A stretch of DNA of 56,462 bases from Alphaproteobacteria bacterium (GCA_009920665.1 RFZL01000012.1:1-56462), one strand, 5' to 3'; positions 34,098 through 43,791 are shown, counted from the first letter of the stretch. Program-made: numbers and translations. Notes: generated by a model from the letters alone, not told the origin.

Positions 34098-35375
34098 ATG
34101 CATCCCGAACTGAAAGCCCATCCTGACTATTTCAGGAAGGAGATCGTCAGGCTTGCCGATAATGTCTATATGGCGTTCGGCTTTGCCGCCTCGAATGTCT
34201 ATATGATTATTGGCAAGGACAGCCTTGTCATCATCGATACAACTGAAACCACCGCGGCAGCGGCGAATATTCTGGCCGAATTTCGCAAGATCACCGATCT
34301 GCCGGTGGCGTCGATCATCCTGACCCATTCGCACCGCGACCATGTGTCCGGCGCGGCAGTGTTCGCCGCGGGCAATGCGCCGGAGGTGATCACCAGCGAC
34401 AAGGGCTCCGAGGATCCGCTGATCGAGGAGATGCGGCATCCGCGCGCCACCAAGGCGATGCAGGCCCGCACCAAGCGGCAGTTCGGGATCGGTCTGTCCT
34501 ATCCGGATGAAATCATCGGCATCGGTGTCGGGCCGGGCGATCGCCCGCTTCAGGGTATGGGGGCAGGCATGATGGCACCGACCCGCCTGATCTCGGCCGA
34601 GCGCACACGCATCACACTGTCAGGCATCGATCTGGAACTTGTCATGGCCCCCGGCGAGACGCCGGACCATATGGTCGTCTGGTATCCGGAAAGGAAGGTG
34701 CTGTTCTCGGGTGATAATTTCTACAGGTCATTCCCCAATCTCTATGCCATCCGCGGGACAGCCTATCGCGATTTCGACACCTGGGCGGATACGATGGACC
34801 TGCTGATGGGCTTTAATCCTGAAGTGCTTGGCCCTGGCCATACCAGACCGCTGTTCGGGGCCGAGGTCATTCAGGACACGCTGACCGACTACCGCGATGC
34901 CATCCGCCATGTGGTGACCGAGACCCGCAAAGGTATGGATGCGGGGCTGACCATCGACCAGCTGGCGCATAGCGTGGCGCTGCCGCTGGAGCTGGCCGAA
35001 AAGCCGCATCTTCGTGAATATTATGGCTCCGTTGCTTATGCTGTACGTGCCTATTTCGTTGGCACCATGGGCTGGTTCGATGGCAATCCGACATCCCTAA
35101 TGCCCCTGTCACCGCAGGATGAGGCGGCCCGGATGATCGGTTTGGCGGGTGGCGCCGCATCTGTCTGGCAGGAAATAGACTCCGCGCGCGCGGCAGGCGA
35201 GTACCAATGGGCGCTGCAGCTTCTCGACCGGCTGATCCATGCCGACGAGGATGCGGACCGCGCCCGCGCGGCAAAGGCGGCGGTGCTGCGGGATCATGCT
35301 GTCGGCCAGATCAACTGCCCGACCCGCCACTATTATATTCAATGCGCCAGAGAACTTGAGCAATCGGACGACTGA
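34098..35375 (+). CDS. SdsA1-like metallo-beta-lactamase alkylsulfatase, short form
   Basis: A 425-residue metallo-beta-lactamase-fold hydrolase resembling type III alkylsulfatases (Pseudomonas SdsA1, yeast Bds1). The zinc motif THSHRDHVSG gives His77, His79, Asp81 and His82. The second-half segment SGDNFYRSFPNLYAIRG and LGPGHTRPLFG are characteristic, and the helical dimerisation-type region follows (EAARMIGLAGG, QWALQLLDRLIHADE). SdsA1 is about 650 residues with a C-terminal SCP2-like domain that recruits the substrate; that domain is absent, and so is a signal peptide. Likely a cytoplasmic enzyme cutting short alkyl or other organic sulfates. Confidence 0.82.
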   Translation: MHPELKAHPDYFRKEIVRLADNVYMAFGFAASNVYMIIGKDSLVIIDTTETTAAAANILAEFRKITDLPVASIILTHSHRDHVSGAAVFAAGNAPEVITSDKGSEDPLIEEMRHPRATKAMQARTKRQFGIGLSYPDEIIGIGVGPGDRPLQGMGAGMMAPTRLISAERTRITLSGIDLELVMAPGETPDHMVVWYPERKVLFSGDNFYRSFPNLYAIRGTAYRDFDTWADTMDLLMGFNPEVLGPGHTRPLFGAEVIQDTLTDYRDAIRHVVTETRKGMDAGLTIDQLAHSVALPLELAEKPHLREYYGSVAYAVRAYFVGTMGWFDGNPTSLMPLSPQDEAARMIGLAGGAASVWQEIDSARAAGEYQWALQLLDRLIHADEDADRARAAKAAVLRDHAVGQINCPTRHYYIQCARELEQSDD

Positions 35376-35381
35376 TCGTCC
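35366..35381 (+). repeat. small hairpin enclosing the alkylsulfatase stop codon
   Basis: GGACGA (35366-35371) and TCGTCC (35376-35381) are perfect complements around CTGA, which contains the TGA stop. It is short and lacks a T-run, so its role is uncertain. Confidence 0.4.
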
Positions 35382-35424
35382 GGGCAGGCTGGCGTAACGG
35401 GCGAAAGCCCCGGGGAGACAACAG

Positions 35425-36597
35425 ATGACCGAACTTTTCCTGATTCTCTTTGCGGCGTTGGTGCTGACTGAGCTGATAAAGGGGTTGAGCGCCAACGGCA
35501 CGCCGCCTGTTCTGCAGCGGTTTTCATGGCAGATGGATCTCGCCCATTTCATGTGGTCGAGCATAGTGCCTCTCAGAATCATCTTTGTGCTGGGGCTGAG
35601 CGCCATCTTCTTCGACATGCTGGCCGAAGAGCGCATGGCGGTGATCCCGGGCGGCGTTGCGCTGGGGCTTGCCTGGGGATTCATCTACTGGCTGTTCAAC
35701 CGTTATTGGGTTGGCCGGTTCAAGTTCCTGCCAATCACCCAGAAACGTTTTGAAGGCGCCGCCGGCAATGAGGTCGGCATGAAGGAACAGGTGCTTGGCA
35801 TCAGCCATGGTGGCGAGCAGAAAGCGTTCCCGGTCAACATGCTCTATTACCACCATCAGATTGCCGACGAGGTTGGCGGCCATCCGATCTGGCCAACCTA
35901 TTGCGGCTTGTGCAACAGCGGGCGGATCTATGACCGGCTGGTCGATGGCAGGGCGCTGGAATTCACCCTTGTGGGGGCGATCAACTACAACGCCACCTTC
36001 CGTGACCAAACTACAGGAAGCTGGTGGCGCCAGGAAGTCGGCGACGCCATCAAAGGGCCGCTGAAGGGACGCGCTCTGGAGGATTTGCCTTTCGAGCAGA
36101 TGAGCCTTGAAAGCTGGCTTGCCAAATATCCGGACAGTCTTGTCCTGCAATATGACCCGCTGTTCCGGAAACAATATGATATCAGGACAGCGCTTCTGAA
36201 CTACGAGATCAGCCTTCCGGGATGGCATATGCAGGCCTCGCCGCCGCTGGTTGTCGGGGTCGAGGTTGGCGATGTCGCGCGGGCCTATGACTGGAACCAG
36301 CTGGTCAAGCATCGTCTGGTGCAGGACGAGGTCGCAGGCACGCCGCTTCTCGCAGTCACGGACGATACGGGAGATTCCGCCTTTGTCTATGACCGCACGG
36401 TGGATGGAACAGCTCTGGATTTCGAAATGACCGGGGACGGCATGAAGGATAAAGGCACCGGTTCAGGCTGGGATGTGTTCGGACGCTGCACAAAGGGCAA
36501 GCTGAAGGGCAAGAGCCTGAAGCAGCTGCAAAGCTACAAGCAGTATGTCCGCGCTTGGGTGACCTTCCATCCGGACGCATCTTTCTATGTATTCTAG
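35425..36597 (+). CDS. DUF3179 membrane protein with tandem duplication
   Basis: A 390-residue protein. N-terminal hydrophobic helices (about 3-20, 50-65, 73-92) are followed by two homologous DUF3179-type units, about 133-238 and 285-388. Unit 1 has WPTYCGLCNSGRIYDR (Cys160, Cys163) and TTGSWWRQEVGDAIKGPLKG. Unit 2 repeats the plan as FVYDRTVDGTALDFEM and GTGSGWDVFGRCTKGKLKGK but lacks the CxxC pair. Function of DUF3179 is unknown. It is between the alkylsulfatase-like gene and a second TRAP permease, probably in the same operon. Confidence 0.85.
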   Translation: MTELFLILFAALVLTELIKGLSANGTPPVLQRFSWQMDLAHFMWSSIVPLRIIFVLGLSAIFFDMLAEERMAVIPGGVALGLAWGFIYWLFNRYWVGRFKFLPITQKRFEGAAGNEVGMKEQVLGISHGGEQKAFPVNMLYYHHQIADEVGGHPIWPTYCGLCNSGRIYDRLVDGRALEFTLVGAINYNATFRDQTTGSWWRQEVGDAIKGPLKGRALEDLPFEQMSLESWLAKYPDSLVLQYDPLFRKQYDIRTALLNYEISLPGWHMQASPPLVVGVEVGDVARAYDWNQLVKHRLVQDEVAGTPLLAVTDDTGDSAFVYDRTVDGTALDFEMTGDGMKDKGTGSGWDVFGRCTKGKLKGKSLKQLQSYKQYVRAWVTFHPDASFYVF

Positions 36598-36668
36598 GTC
36601 GGGCAATCGAGCTCTGCCTTTGTTTCGGCAATACTCACAATTTTGTGACCGCACCTGAAGGTAAGTTG

Positions 36669-38762
36669 ATGGATGCACAATTCGCAGCCCGCCTGAGTGA
36701 CCGTGCCGCCTATTGGCTGAGCATCGGGTTCACATTGCTGGTTCTGCTGTTTGCATCACAATCGCTGTTGCAGGAATTCGTGAAATGGGTGACGCCCCTG
36801 CTGACCCCGGACTTTGATGAATTGTCTCGTCGGGCGCAGCGTATCGCCCTTCGCGAGGGAATTTTCGGATCACTCTATCAGTTCCTGAAAATCAACGTCT
36901 TTTCCAAGACGGCGATTTTCCTTGGTGGTCCACTCCTCGCCGCCTTCCTGATCGCCACACTGGGTCACGTTTCACGCGGCGAGAAACCGCGGACAAACCT
37001 GTGTGTCGCCGCGATATCACTCATCACCTTCGGCTATTGGATCGTCACCGTCTGGATGCGGGACAATTCCTTCATTCATGAACCCTCGATGACTGACTAT
37101 CTCATGTTCCCGGTGGCGATGGCGGTCACGCTGGTCCTCACGCGCCGGCATTTTGGCAATTTCATCGTCTGGTTCACGGTCTTCTGGATCGCCTACCTGT
37201 TCCTGAAGGGATTCATCCCCGATTCGGTGCCCATTTTCGGTGGCGGGGCGTCGCGGGATACCTTCTTCCAGAACTTTCATTTCATCACCCAGGCCTTCTG
37301 GGTGGATACAGGCGGTGTCTTTGGCGCGCCGCTTCAGGTCGTCTCGCGGAATGTCCTGATCTTCATCGTCTTCGGCGCGGTGATGATGTCCTGCGGCGCC
37401 GGCACGTTGCTGATGAAGATCGCGAATCGCCTGACCGGCGGCCTGACAGGCGGTGCCGCGCATGCCGCGGTGGCGAGTTCCGCCATGTTTGGAACGATAT
37501 CGGGCGCCGCGCTTTCCAACGTCGTCTCGACCGGCGTGATGACCATTCCAGTGATCAAGAAGGCCGGCTTTCGTCCGCCCTTTGCCGGCGCTGTCGAGGC
37601 GGCGGCCTCGACCGGCGGGCAGGTGGTGCCGCCGGTGATGGGGGTCGTCGCCTTCTTCGTCGCGGCGGAGATCGGTCTGGATTACCGCTACATCATGATG
37701 GCGGCGGTCACGCCGGCGATCTTCTTTTATATCGGCGTCTTCATGACGGTGTTTTTCGAGGCGCGCAAACAGGGGATTGGTGGCCTGCCGGCGGATCAGC
37801 GACCCGCCCTGACCCGGACCGAGATGCGGCAGACGCTGATTTTCATCCTGCCATTGGGTGTTCTGGTCTATTTCCTGATCACGCAACCATCGATCACCCG
37901 CGCCGGGTTCTTCGGTTTCCTCGCCGCGCTGGGTGCCGCGCTGGTGCTGTTTCCCGAATATCGCAGTATGCGGCGTGTGCTGGACAGCCTTGCCGAGGCG
38001 GGCCGGATGGCGGCGCAGATCCTGATCATCGTGGCGACAATCGGTCTTGTCATCGGACTTCTGAACATTTCCGGATTCAATGGCCGGCTGGCGCTGTTCC
38101 TGACAGAGCTGGCAAGCGGCCCGCTGTTCCTTGTGCTGATTGTCGTCGCCCTCGGGGCCATCATCCTCGGTATGGGTCTGCCGCCGGGGGCCACCTACTT
38201 TGTCATTGTCATCGCCCTGTCATCGGGCATCGACACGGTGGCGCTGGCACCACTGACGCTGCATCTGTTTGTCGTCTTCTTCGCGGTCATTTCGACGGTG
38301 ACGCCGCCGGTGGCGCTGGCCGCCTTCGCTGCCGCGCCGATCGCCGGCGCGAACCCGATCGAGACCGGATGGCAGGCCTCACGCCTTGCCATTGCCGGTT
38401 TCATCATTCCCTTTGTCTTTGTTTACCACCCGGCCGTGATCTACAAGCTGCAGGTGGTGTTCGAATGGATGTCCGGCCGGACCGTGTCCAGTCCGTCGAT
38501 GATCGATATCACGACGGTGAGCTGGGCCGATTATGGCTGGATCTGTCTGGCATTCTGCCTGTCCATGTGGCTGATCTCCTCGGCCATAGCCGGATATGAG
38601 AAAGCCACCCTCGCAGGCTGGGAGCGCTTCGCGCGTCTTGTCAGCGGGTTCTGTGTATTGGTGCCGGATTTCAGGATTTCCCTGCCGGCGCTGTTCGTTG
38701 CGGTGATGCTGGTTTTCTGGCATCGGCGTATCAAAGGATCGGCGGGAAGATCACCCGCCTGA
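36669..38762 (+). CDS. second TRAP transporter fused permease
   Basis: A 697-residue fused DctQM-type permease. The DctM signature segments are GGAAHAAVASSAMFGTISGAALSNV, ASTGGQVVPPVMGVVAFFVA, GMGLPPGATYFVIVIALSS and TVTPPVALAAFAAAPIAG. ATG 36669 is used because GAAGGTAAG lies directly upstream; the frame is open for 38 more codons that overlap the 3' end of the DUF3179 gene. The matching binding-protein gene follows after 18 bases, the reverse of the order in the first TRAP system. Confidence 0.92.
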   Translation: MDAQFAARLSDRAAYWLSIGFTLLVLLFASQSLLQEFVKWVTPLLTPDFDELSRRAQRIALREGIFGSLYQFLKINVFSKTAIFLGGPLLAAFLIATLGHVSRGEKPRTNLCVAAISLITFGYWIVTVWMRDNSFIHEPSMTDYLMFPVAMAVTLVLTRRHFGNFIVWFTVFWIAYLFLKGFIPDSVPIFGGGASRDTFFQNFHFITQAFWVDTGGVFGAPLQVVSRNVLIFIVFGAVMMSCGAGTLLMKIANRLTGGLTGGAAHAAVASSAMFGTISGAALSNVVSTGVMTIPVIKKAGFRPPFAGAVEAAASTGGQVVPPVMGVVAFFVAAEIGLDYRYIMMAAVTPAIFFYIGVFMTVFFEARKQGIGGLPADQRPALTRTEMRQTLIFILPLGVLVYFLITQPSITRAGFFGFLAALGAALVLFPEYRSMRRVLDSLAEAGRMAAQILIIVATIGLVIGLLNISGFNGRLALFLTELASGPLFLVLIVVALGAIILGMGLPPGATYFVIVIALSSGIDTVALAPLTLHLFVVFFAVISTVTPPVALAAFAAAPIAGANPIETGWQASRLAIAGFIIPFVFVYHPAVIYKLQVVFEWMSGRTVSSPSMIDITTVSWADYGWICLAFCLSMWLISSAIAGYEKATLAGWERFARLVSGFCVLVPDFRISLPALFVAVMLVFWHRRIKGSAGRSPA

Positions 38763-38780
38763 TCGAAAATGGAGGAAAGA

Positions 38781-39749
38781 ATGAAGAAACTTGCAATTCT
38801 GGCCGCGGCGACGGCCTTCATGGGGTCGGCTGTACAGGCGGCTGACCTCAAGATGGCCACGCTTCCTGCCAACCTTTCGCAGGCCATTACCATGGCGACC
38901 TTCGCCAATATCGTCTCGGCGGAGCTTGATGATGTGAATATCGAAGTCGCCGCCGGCGGTGCGGCGACCGCGCATATGCTCGAGGTCGGGCGCGGCAATC
39001 TCGATATGTCGATGACGTCGCCTGTCGTCTACAATCTGATGAAAGGCGGCAAGCGCATGTATGCCAAGACCGCCGAGGCACCGGCACTTGCCGAAGACGT
39101 ACAGCTGCTGATGTGGTTTCCCTACGGCCAGTATCATTTCGCCGTTCGCGGGGATTCCGATATCAAGCTTCTTGATGACATCGAGGGCGCGTCGGTCTTT
39201 CTCGGCCCGACCGGTGGCGGTGCATGGAATGCGGCTTATGGCTGGGTGAAGAGCACAACCGGCCTCGATGCGAAGGCCGGCGATTTCGAGGCCATCGATG
39301 CCAACTGGACCACAGGCTTCCAGGCGTTTCTCGACGGTTCGGTGGATGTCTACGTGACCGGATGCATCGACCCGTGCGGTCCGTTCCTGCAGTTCACCGA
39401 GACCGAGAGCGTTCGCTTCCTCGGCCCCGAGGACACCAGCGGTGCCAAGGAATGGCTTGGCAAGTTCCGCTATCTTGATGACATCCCTGCCGGATCCTAC
39501 AAGAATCAGGTCAATGACGGACCGGTCACCTCGCTGAACACGGCTGTCGGCATTGCGGTCAACGCCAATGTGTCCGAAGACGTTGTCTACCGCATGACGA
39601 AGGCGTTCTGGGACAATCTTGACAAGGTCACCTCGACCGCGCCATGGGCAAAGGCGCTTGACGTCAAATATGCCGCCCGCCAGCAGGGCATGATCACCAT
39701 GCATCCCGGCGCCGCGAAATATTACCGCGAAGTCGGGGCGATGAACTAA
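38781..39749 (+). CDS. second TAXI-type solute-binding protein
   Basis: A 322-residue periplasmic TAXI-family binding protein with signal peptide MKKLAILAAATAFMGSAVQA. The segment LKMATLPANLSQAITMATFANIV and the later LGPTGGGAWNAAYGW fit the family. ATG 38781 follows the ribosome site GGAGG; the in-frame ATG 38769 lies before that site. A strong terminator follows. Its sequence differs clearly from the first TAXI protein, so the two importers probably take different ligands. Confidence 0.85.
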   Translation: MKKLAILAAATAFMGSAVQAADLKMATLPANLSQAITMATFANIVSAELDDVNIEVAAGGAATAHMLEVGRGNLDMSMTSPVVYNLMKGGKRMYAKTAEAPALAEDVQLLMWFPYGQYHFAVRGDSDIKLLDDIEGASVFLGPTGGGAWNAAYGWVKSTTGLDAKAGDFEAIDANWTTGFQAFLDGSVDVYVTGCIDPCGPFLQFTETESVRFLGPEDTSGAKEWLGKFRYLDDIPAGSYKNQVNDGPVTSLNTAVGIAVNANVSEDVVYRMTKAFWDNLDKVTSTAPWAKALDVKYAARQQGMITMHPGAAKYYREVGAMN

Positions 39750-39761
39750 ACAACATGGGGC

Positions 39762-39801
39762 TCCGGGCGGCCACCATTGGCGGCCCGGACCTTGTTCTTT
39801 T
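39762..39801 (+). terminator. Rho-independent terminator after second TAXI gene
   Basis: TCCGGGCGGCC (39762-39772) pairs with GGCGGCCCGGA (39779-39789), one mismatch, loop ACCATT, followed by CCTTGTTCTTTT. It ends the operon that began at 28.3 kb, or at least reduces read-through into the SDR gene. Confidence 0.8.
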
Positions 39802-39852
39802 GCGTTCTTTTGAGATGTTCCTGATGACTGATATTCACAACGGAGACGACGG

Positions 39853-40614
39853 ATGAGACTGGCACTGACAGGTGGCGCGACGGGGATCGGCGCGGCGACG
39901 GCGGCGCGGCTGCGTGCCGACGGGCATGAGGTCGTGATCTTTGATATCCGGGACCCGGACAGCGGTGACCGGTGGATCCAGCTTGATCTGATGGATCCGG
40001 GCTCGATTGCCGCCGCGCTGCAGGCGGCGGATGGCAGCTTTGACGGGCTATGCTCGATCGCCGGCGTTCCGCCGCGTGATGACAATGCGGTGCCCTGCCT
40101 GACGGTGAACACGCTGGCGACATGCGCCTTCATCGAGGGTTTTATGCCGAAACTGAACGAGGGCGCGGCCGTTGTGTCGGTGGCATCTCGCGCCGGTATG
40201 GGCTGGCAATCGAATCTCGACCAGCTCGAGAACCTGCTGGCCCAGACGCCGGCCAGCCTCGATGAATGGTGCGCTGGCAACGAGGTTGACGCCACCAAAG
40301 CCTACATCCTGTCGAAACAGGCATTGATCTACTGGCACCAGCGGGCGGTTACCCCGTATATCGGCAAGCACCGGTTTGTGACTGTCAGCCCGTCCGCCGT
40401 CAGCACCGGCATTCTGGATGATTTCGTCAAGGCCTTCGGCCCGATGGTCGCCGCGAACCTAGCGCGGGTCGGCCGGTCGGGAACGCCGCAGGAGGTTGCC
40501 GAGCTGATCGCTTTCTGCGTCTCGCCGGCGGCAAGCTGGATGAACGGTGTCGATGTCATCACCGATGGCGGCATGGGCGCCATGGCCATGATGGCGCAGC
40601 GGAACGGGGAATAG
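39853..40614 (+). CDS. HsdA-like short-chain dehydrogenase
   Basis: A 253-residue SDR with TGGATGIGAATAARL at the cofactor site, FDIRDPDS after strand 2, Ser in VSVASRAGM and AYILSK (YxxxK). The compact N-terminal half, lacking some helices of classical SDRs, resembles the 3-alpha-hydroxysteroid dehydrogenase/carbonyl reductase of Comamonas. It lies four bases before an aldehyde dehydrogenase gene. The pair could oxidise an alcohol, such as one freed by a sulfatase, to an acid. Confidence 0.82.
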   Translation: MRLALTGGATGIGAATAARLRADGHEVVIFDIRDPDSGDRWIQLDLMDPGSIAAALQAADGSFDGLCSIAGVPPRDDNAVPCLTVNTLATCAFIEGFMPKLNEGAAVVSVASRAGMGWQSNLDQLENLLAQTPASLDEWCAGNEVDATKAYILSKQALIYWHQRAVTPYIGKHRFVTVSPSAVSTGILDDFVKAFGPMVAANLARVGRSGTPQEVAELIAFCVSPAASWMNGVDVITDGGMGAMAMMAQRNGE

Positions 40615-40618
40615 ACCA

Positions 40619-42094
40619 ATGGAAGAAGTCACAACCGGTCTGTTCATTGATGGCGCGGCGCGCGCGGCGACTGGCAACGCTACATATCGGCTGGTCAATC
40701 CGGCGCGCCCGTCGGAGACCGTCGGCCACGCCGCCGCCGCCACCCGCGATGATGTCGATGCCGCGATGCAGGCGGCGCAGCGCGCCCTTGCCGGATGGTC
40801 GGCGTCGTCGATGGATGAACGTGCCGCCTATCTTCGCACCATTGCCGAGACGCTGAATGCCGATGCCGGGGAAACCGCGGCGCGGGCGCGGCTCTTGACC
40901 CGCGAGCATGGCAAGACGCTGTTCGAAACCAATATCGAGGTCACCCGTCTTGCCGACAGGTTTGCCCAGGTGGCCGGTTTTGCCGATGCGGTGGCGGCGG
41001 AGGATACCGTCAGCGGCCCGATGTTCGACACCGTCGTTACCCGCAGCCCGCGCGGCGTGGCCTTGCTGATCGTCCCGTGGAACTGGCCGCTTGCCATTCT
41101 GGGGTCAAAGCTGCCGCATGCTCTTCTGGCCGGCAATACGGTTGTCGTCAAGCTGTCCGAATTCGCCACGCTGGCGCCGGCGCAGACGATCATGAAGATT
41201 GCGTCCATGCTGCCGCCGGGGGTGGTCAATCTCATCACTGGCGACGGGACCGTGATCGGTGATGATCTGGTGACCCACCCGCTTGTCCGGCAGGTGAATT
41301 TCACCGGCTCGATCCGCATCGGCCGGCATGTCATGCAGCAGGCCGCCCGGAATATCACCCCGGTGACGCTGGAACTTGGCGGCAATGATCCGGGCATTCT
41401 GCTCGATGATGCCCCGCTATCGCCGGAATTCTTCAAGAAGCTCTATATCAGCATTTTCCTGACAAGCGGTCAGGTCTGCATGGCGCTGAAGCGTCTTTAT
41501 GTCCCGCGGGCACTGTTCGACGACGTGGTTGACGGTCTGTCTGCGGTGATGGACCGGCAGATCGTCGGTGACGGGCTGAAGGATGGCGTCACCATGGGTC
41601 CGCTGACCACCCCACAGCAGAAACGCACCGTCGAGGCGATGCTGGAAGAGGCGGGTGCTGCCGGTCAGGACATCCGCTATTCCGGTCAGATAGATGATGA
41701 GGGCGATTTTACCGCCGGGCAGTTCCTGCGTCCGTCACTGGTGATCAATGCCGACCCGTCACTCTCGGTGGTGAAGGATGAACAGTTCGGCCCGACCCTG
41801 CCGGTGATCGCCTATGATGACGAGGAAGCGGCTATAGCCATGGCGAATGACAGTGATTATGGCCTCAGCTCCTCGGTATGGTCGGCCGATCCGTCGCGCG
41901 CCGTCGCGCTGGCGCGCCGGCTTGAAGCCGGGTTCACCAACATCAATTCGCATGGCCCGACAGCAATGGACGGGCTGTCGCCCTTTGGCGGGGTCAAGCA
42001 GTCCGGCATCGGCCGCAATTTCGGTCCTGACGGGGTGCATCAGTTCCAGGAAGTACATTCCATTTCCGGCCAGTCCGGCCATATTTTCCAGTGA
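40619..42094 (+). CDS. NAD(P)-dependent aldehyde dehydrogenase
   Basis: A 491-residue ALDH-family enzyme. Catalytic Cys287 (SGQVCMALKR), general-base Glu252 (TLELGGNDPGI), and Asn155 in PWNWPLAI are present, as are FTGSIRIGRH and the C-terminal FGGVKQSGIGR. The GQVCMALKR segment is seen in broad-specificity aldehyde dehydrogenases. It probably turns the aldehyde from the adjacent SDR, or another source, into a carboxylic acid. A sulfatase gene follows after 16 bases. Confidence 0.92.
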   Translation: MEEVTTGLFIDGAARAATGNATYRLVNPARPSETVGHAAAATRDDVDAAMQAAQRALAGWSASSMDERAAYLRTIAETLNADAGETAARARLLTREHGKTLFETNIEVTRLADRFAQVAGFADAVAAEDTVSGPMFDTVVTRSPRGVALLIVPWNWPLAILGSKLPHALLAGNTVVVKLSEFATLAPAQTIMKIASMLPPGVVNLITGDGTVIGDDLVTHPLVRQVNFTGSIRIGRHVMQQAARNITPVTLELGGNDPGILLDDAPLSPEFFKKLYISIFLTSGQVCMALKRLYVPRALFDDVVDGLSAVMDRQIVGDGLKDGVTMGPLTTPQQKRTVEAMLEEAGAAGQDIRYSGQIDDEGDFTAGQFLRPSLVINADPSLSVVKDEQFGPTLPVIAYDDEEAAIAMANDSDYGLSSSVWSADPSRAVALARRLEAGFTNINSHGPTAMDGLSPFGGVKQSGIGRNFGPDGVHQFQEVHSISGQSGHIFQ

Positions 42095-42110
42095 CGCAGG
42101 TATCCGTTCA

Positions 42111-43707
42111 ATGACCAAGCCGCGCAACATCCTGTTCATCATGTTCGACCAGCTGCGTTTCGACTATCTCAGCTGTGCCGGCCATCCGCATCTGGACACA
42201 CCGCATATCGACTGGCTGGCAAGCCGCTCGGTGCGCTTTGACCGGGCCTATGTCCAGTCGCCTGTCTGTGGCGCGTCGAGAATGTCGTTCTATACCGGCC
42301 GCTATATCAGCTCGCACGGATCGACATGGAACGGCATCCCGTTGCGTGTCGGCGAATGGACGATGGGGGACCACCTTCGCGAGGCCGGAATGGACGCGCT
42401 GCTGATCGGCAAGACGCATATGAAGGTCGATGCCGACGGCATGCAGCGTCTTGGTCTCGCCGCCGACAGCATCATCGGCGCACGGCTTGCCGAATGCGGC
42501 TTTGATGTGCTGGTTCGTGATGACGGGCTGTGGGGCACCGGTCCGGACGGCAATTACGATGACAAGCATTCGCCCTATAACGAATATCTCCGCGAGAAGG
42601 GCTATGAGGCTGAGAATCCCTGGCATGACTATGCCAATGCCGGAATCGATGACAAAGACAATATCGCCTCGGGCTGGATCTATGCGAACGCCAACAAGCC
42701 GGCGAATATCCGCGAGGAGGATTCCGAGACGCCGTGGCTGACCCGCGAGATGATCCGCTTTCTCGACGAGGGCGCGCCGGCGCGCGCGCGGCCCTGGATG
42801 TGCCATCTGTCCTATATCAAGCCGCACTGGCCCTATATCGTGCCGGCGCCCTATCACGACATGTATGGGCCGAACAGCTTTGTGCCGGCCGCACGGCACC
42901 AGGATGAACTTGCCGACCCGAACCCGGTCTATGCGGCCTTTTCGGGCAACATCATCGGCCGGGCCTTCCAGCAGGATTCGGTGCGCGATGCGGCGCTTGG
43001 CGCCTATATGGGGCTGATCAAGCAGATCGACGACCAGATGGGACTGCTGTTCAGGCATCTTCGTGACAACGACCTGATGGACAGCACGGCGATTGTCATC
43101 ACCTCGGACCATGGCGACTATCTTGGCGACCACTGGCTTGGCGAGAAGGACCTGTTCCATGACCCGTCCGTGCGCGTGCCGATGATCGTGTATGACCCGT
43201 CGCCCGAGGCCGGGTGGCACGCCGCGCGATGAATGGCTCGAGGGGCGCTCGCTGATGCCGCTCCTGCGGGGCGACAGGCCGGATGACTGGCGCCGCTACG
43301 CGATCAGCGAATATGACTATTCGATCACGCCTATGGCGACGCGCCTTGACGTGTCACCCAAGGACGCGCGGCTGTTCATGATGACCGATGATCGTTGGAA
43401 ATTCATGCATGCCGAGGGTGGTTTTCCGCCAATGCTGTTCGATCTGCGGAACGACCCGATGGAGCTTCGCGATCTTGGCCGCGACCCGGCCTATGGCGAG
43501 GCGGTGGCGGACTGCTATGAGCGGTTGTTCGAATGGGCGCGGCGCTGTGCGCAGCGCACGACGGTCAGCGACCGGCAGATCCTTGATCGGCGCGGCAAGA
43601 CCCGCCGCAAGGGAATTGTGCTGGGCATCAGCGATGACGACGCTGCCGAGGCAAACGCCGAAATCCTCAGCCTGTATCGCGGCAAGGCCCGCCAGCGCCA
43701 TATCTAG
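42111..43707 (+). pseudogene. type I sulfatase broken by an internal deletion/frameshift
   Basis: Two frames encode one sulfatase. Frame A (42111-43232) gives 373 residues: metal site MFDQLRFD, nucleophile Cys53 in CGASRMSFYTGR, second metal site TSDHGDYLGDH, then VPMIVYDPSPEAG and a stop. Frame B is shifted by one and picks up from about 43205 with GGTPRDEWLEGRSLMPLLRG and runs to 43707. Related enzymes have about 25-35 residues between these points (usually a metal/phosphate-loop region with IDLxPTF), so a deletion not divisible by three is likely. The signature has Ala where most have Pro (CxAxR). Possibly a real mutation or an assembly error. Confidence 0.75.
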
Positions 43708-43761
43708 CGGCGCCTGCCAATAACGTGACGTTGTATCTGCGGTGTTCGCGACGCTGTCAGG

Positions 43762-43791
43762 TCAGGTGGGATCAGATCGAATCAGGTCCGA
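43762..43791. repeat. degenerate 10-base repeat over the Lrp stop codon
   Basis: TCAGGTGGGA, TCAGATCGAA and TCAGGTCCGA follow one another at 43762, 43772 and 43782. Read on the minus strand each gives TGA; the one at 43782 is the Lrp gene's stop. The three fall in three different frames. Confidence 0.55.

Noticed and set aside
38751-40298. A 515-codon minus-strand open frame
   Set aside because: Antisense to the second TAXI gene and SDR; it crosses the terminator and has no family features.
43708-43761. Palindrome AACGTGACGTT after the broken sulfatase, considered as a terminator
   Set aside because: The stem is only five bases with a one-base centre, and the trailing sequence TGTATCTGCG is not a T-run.
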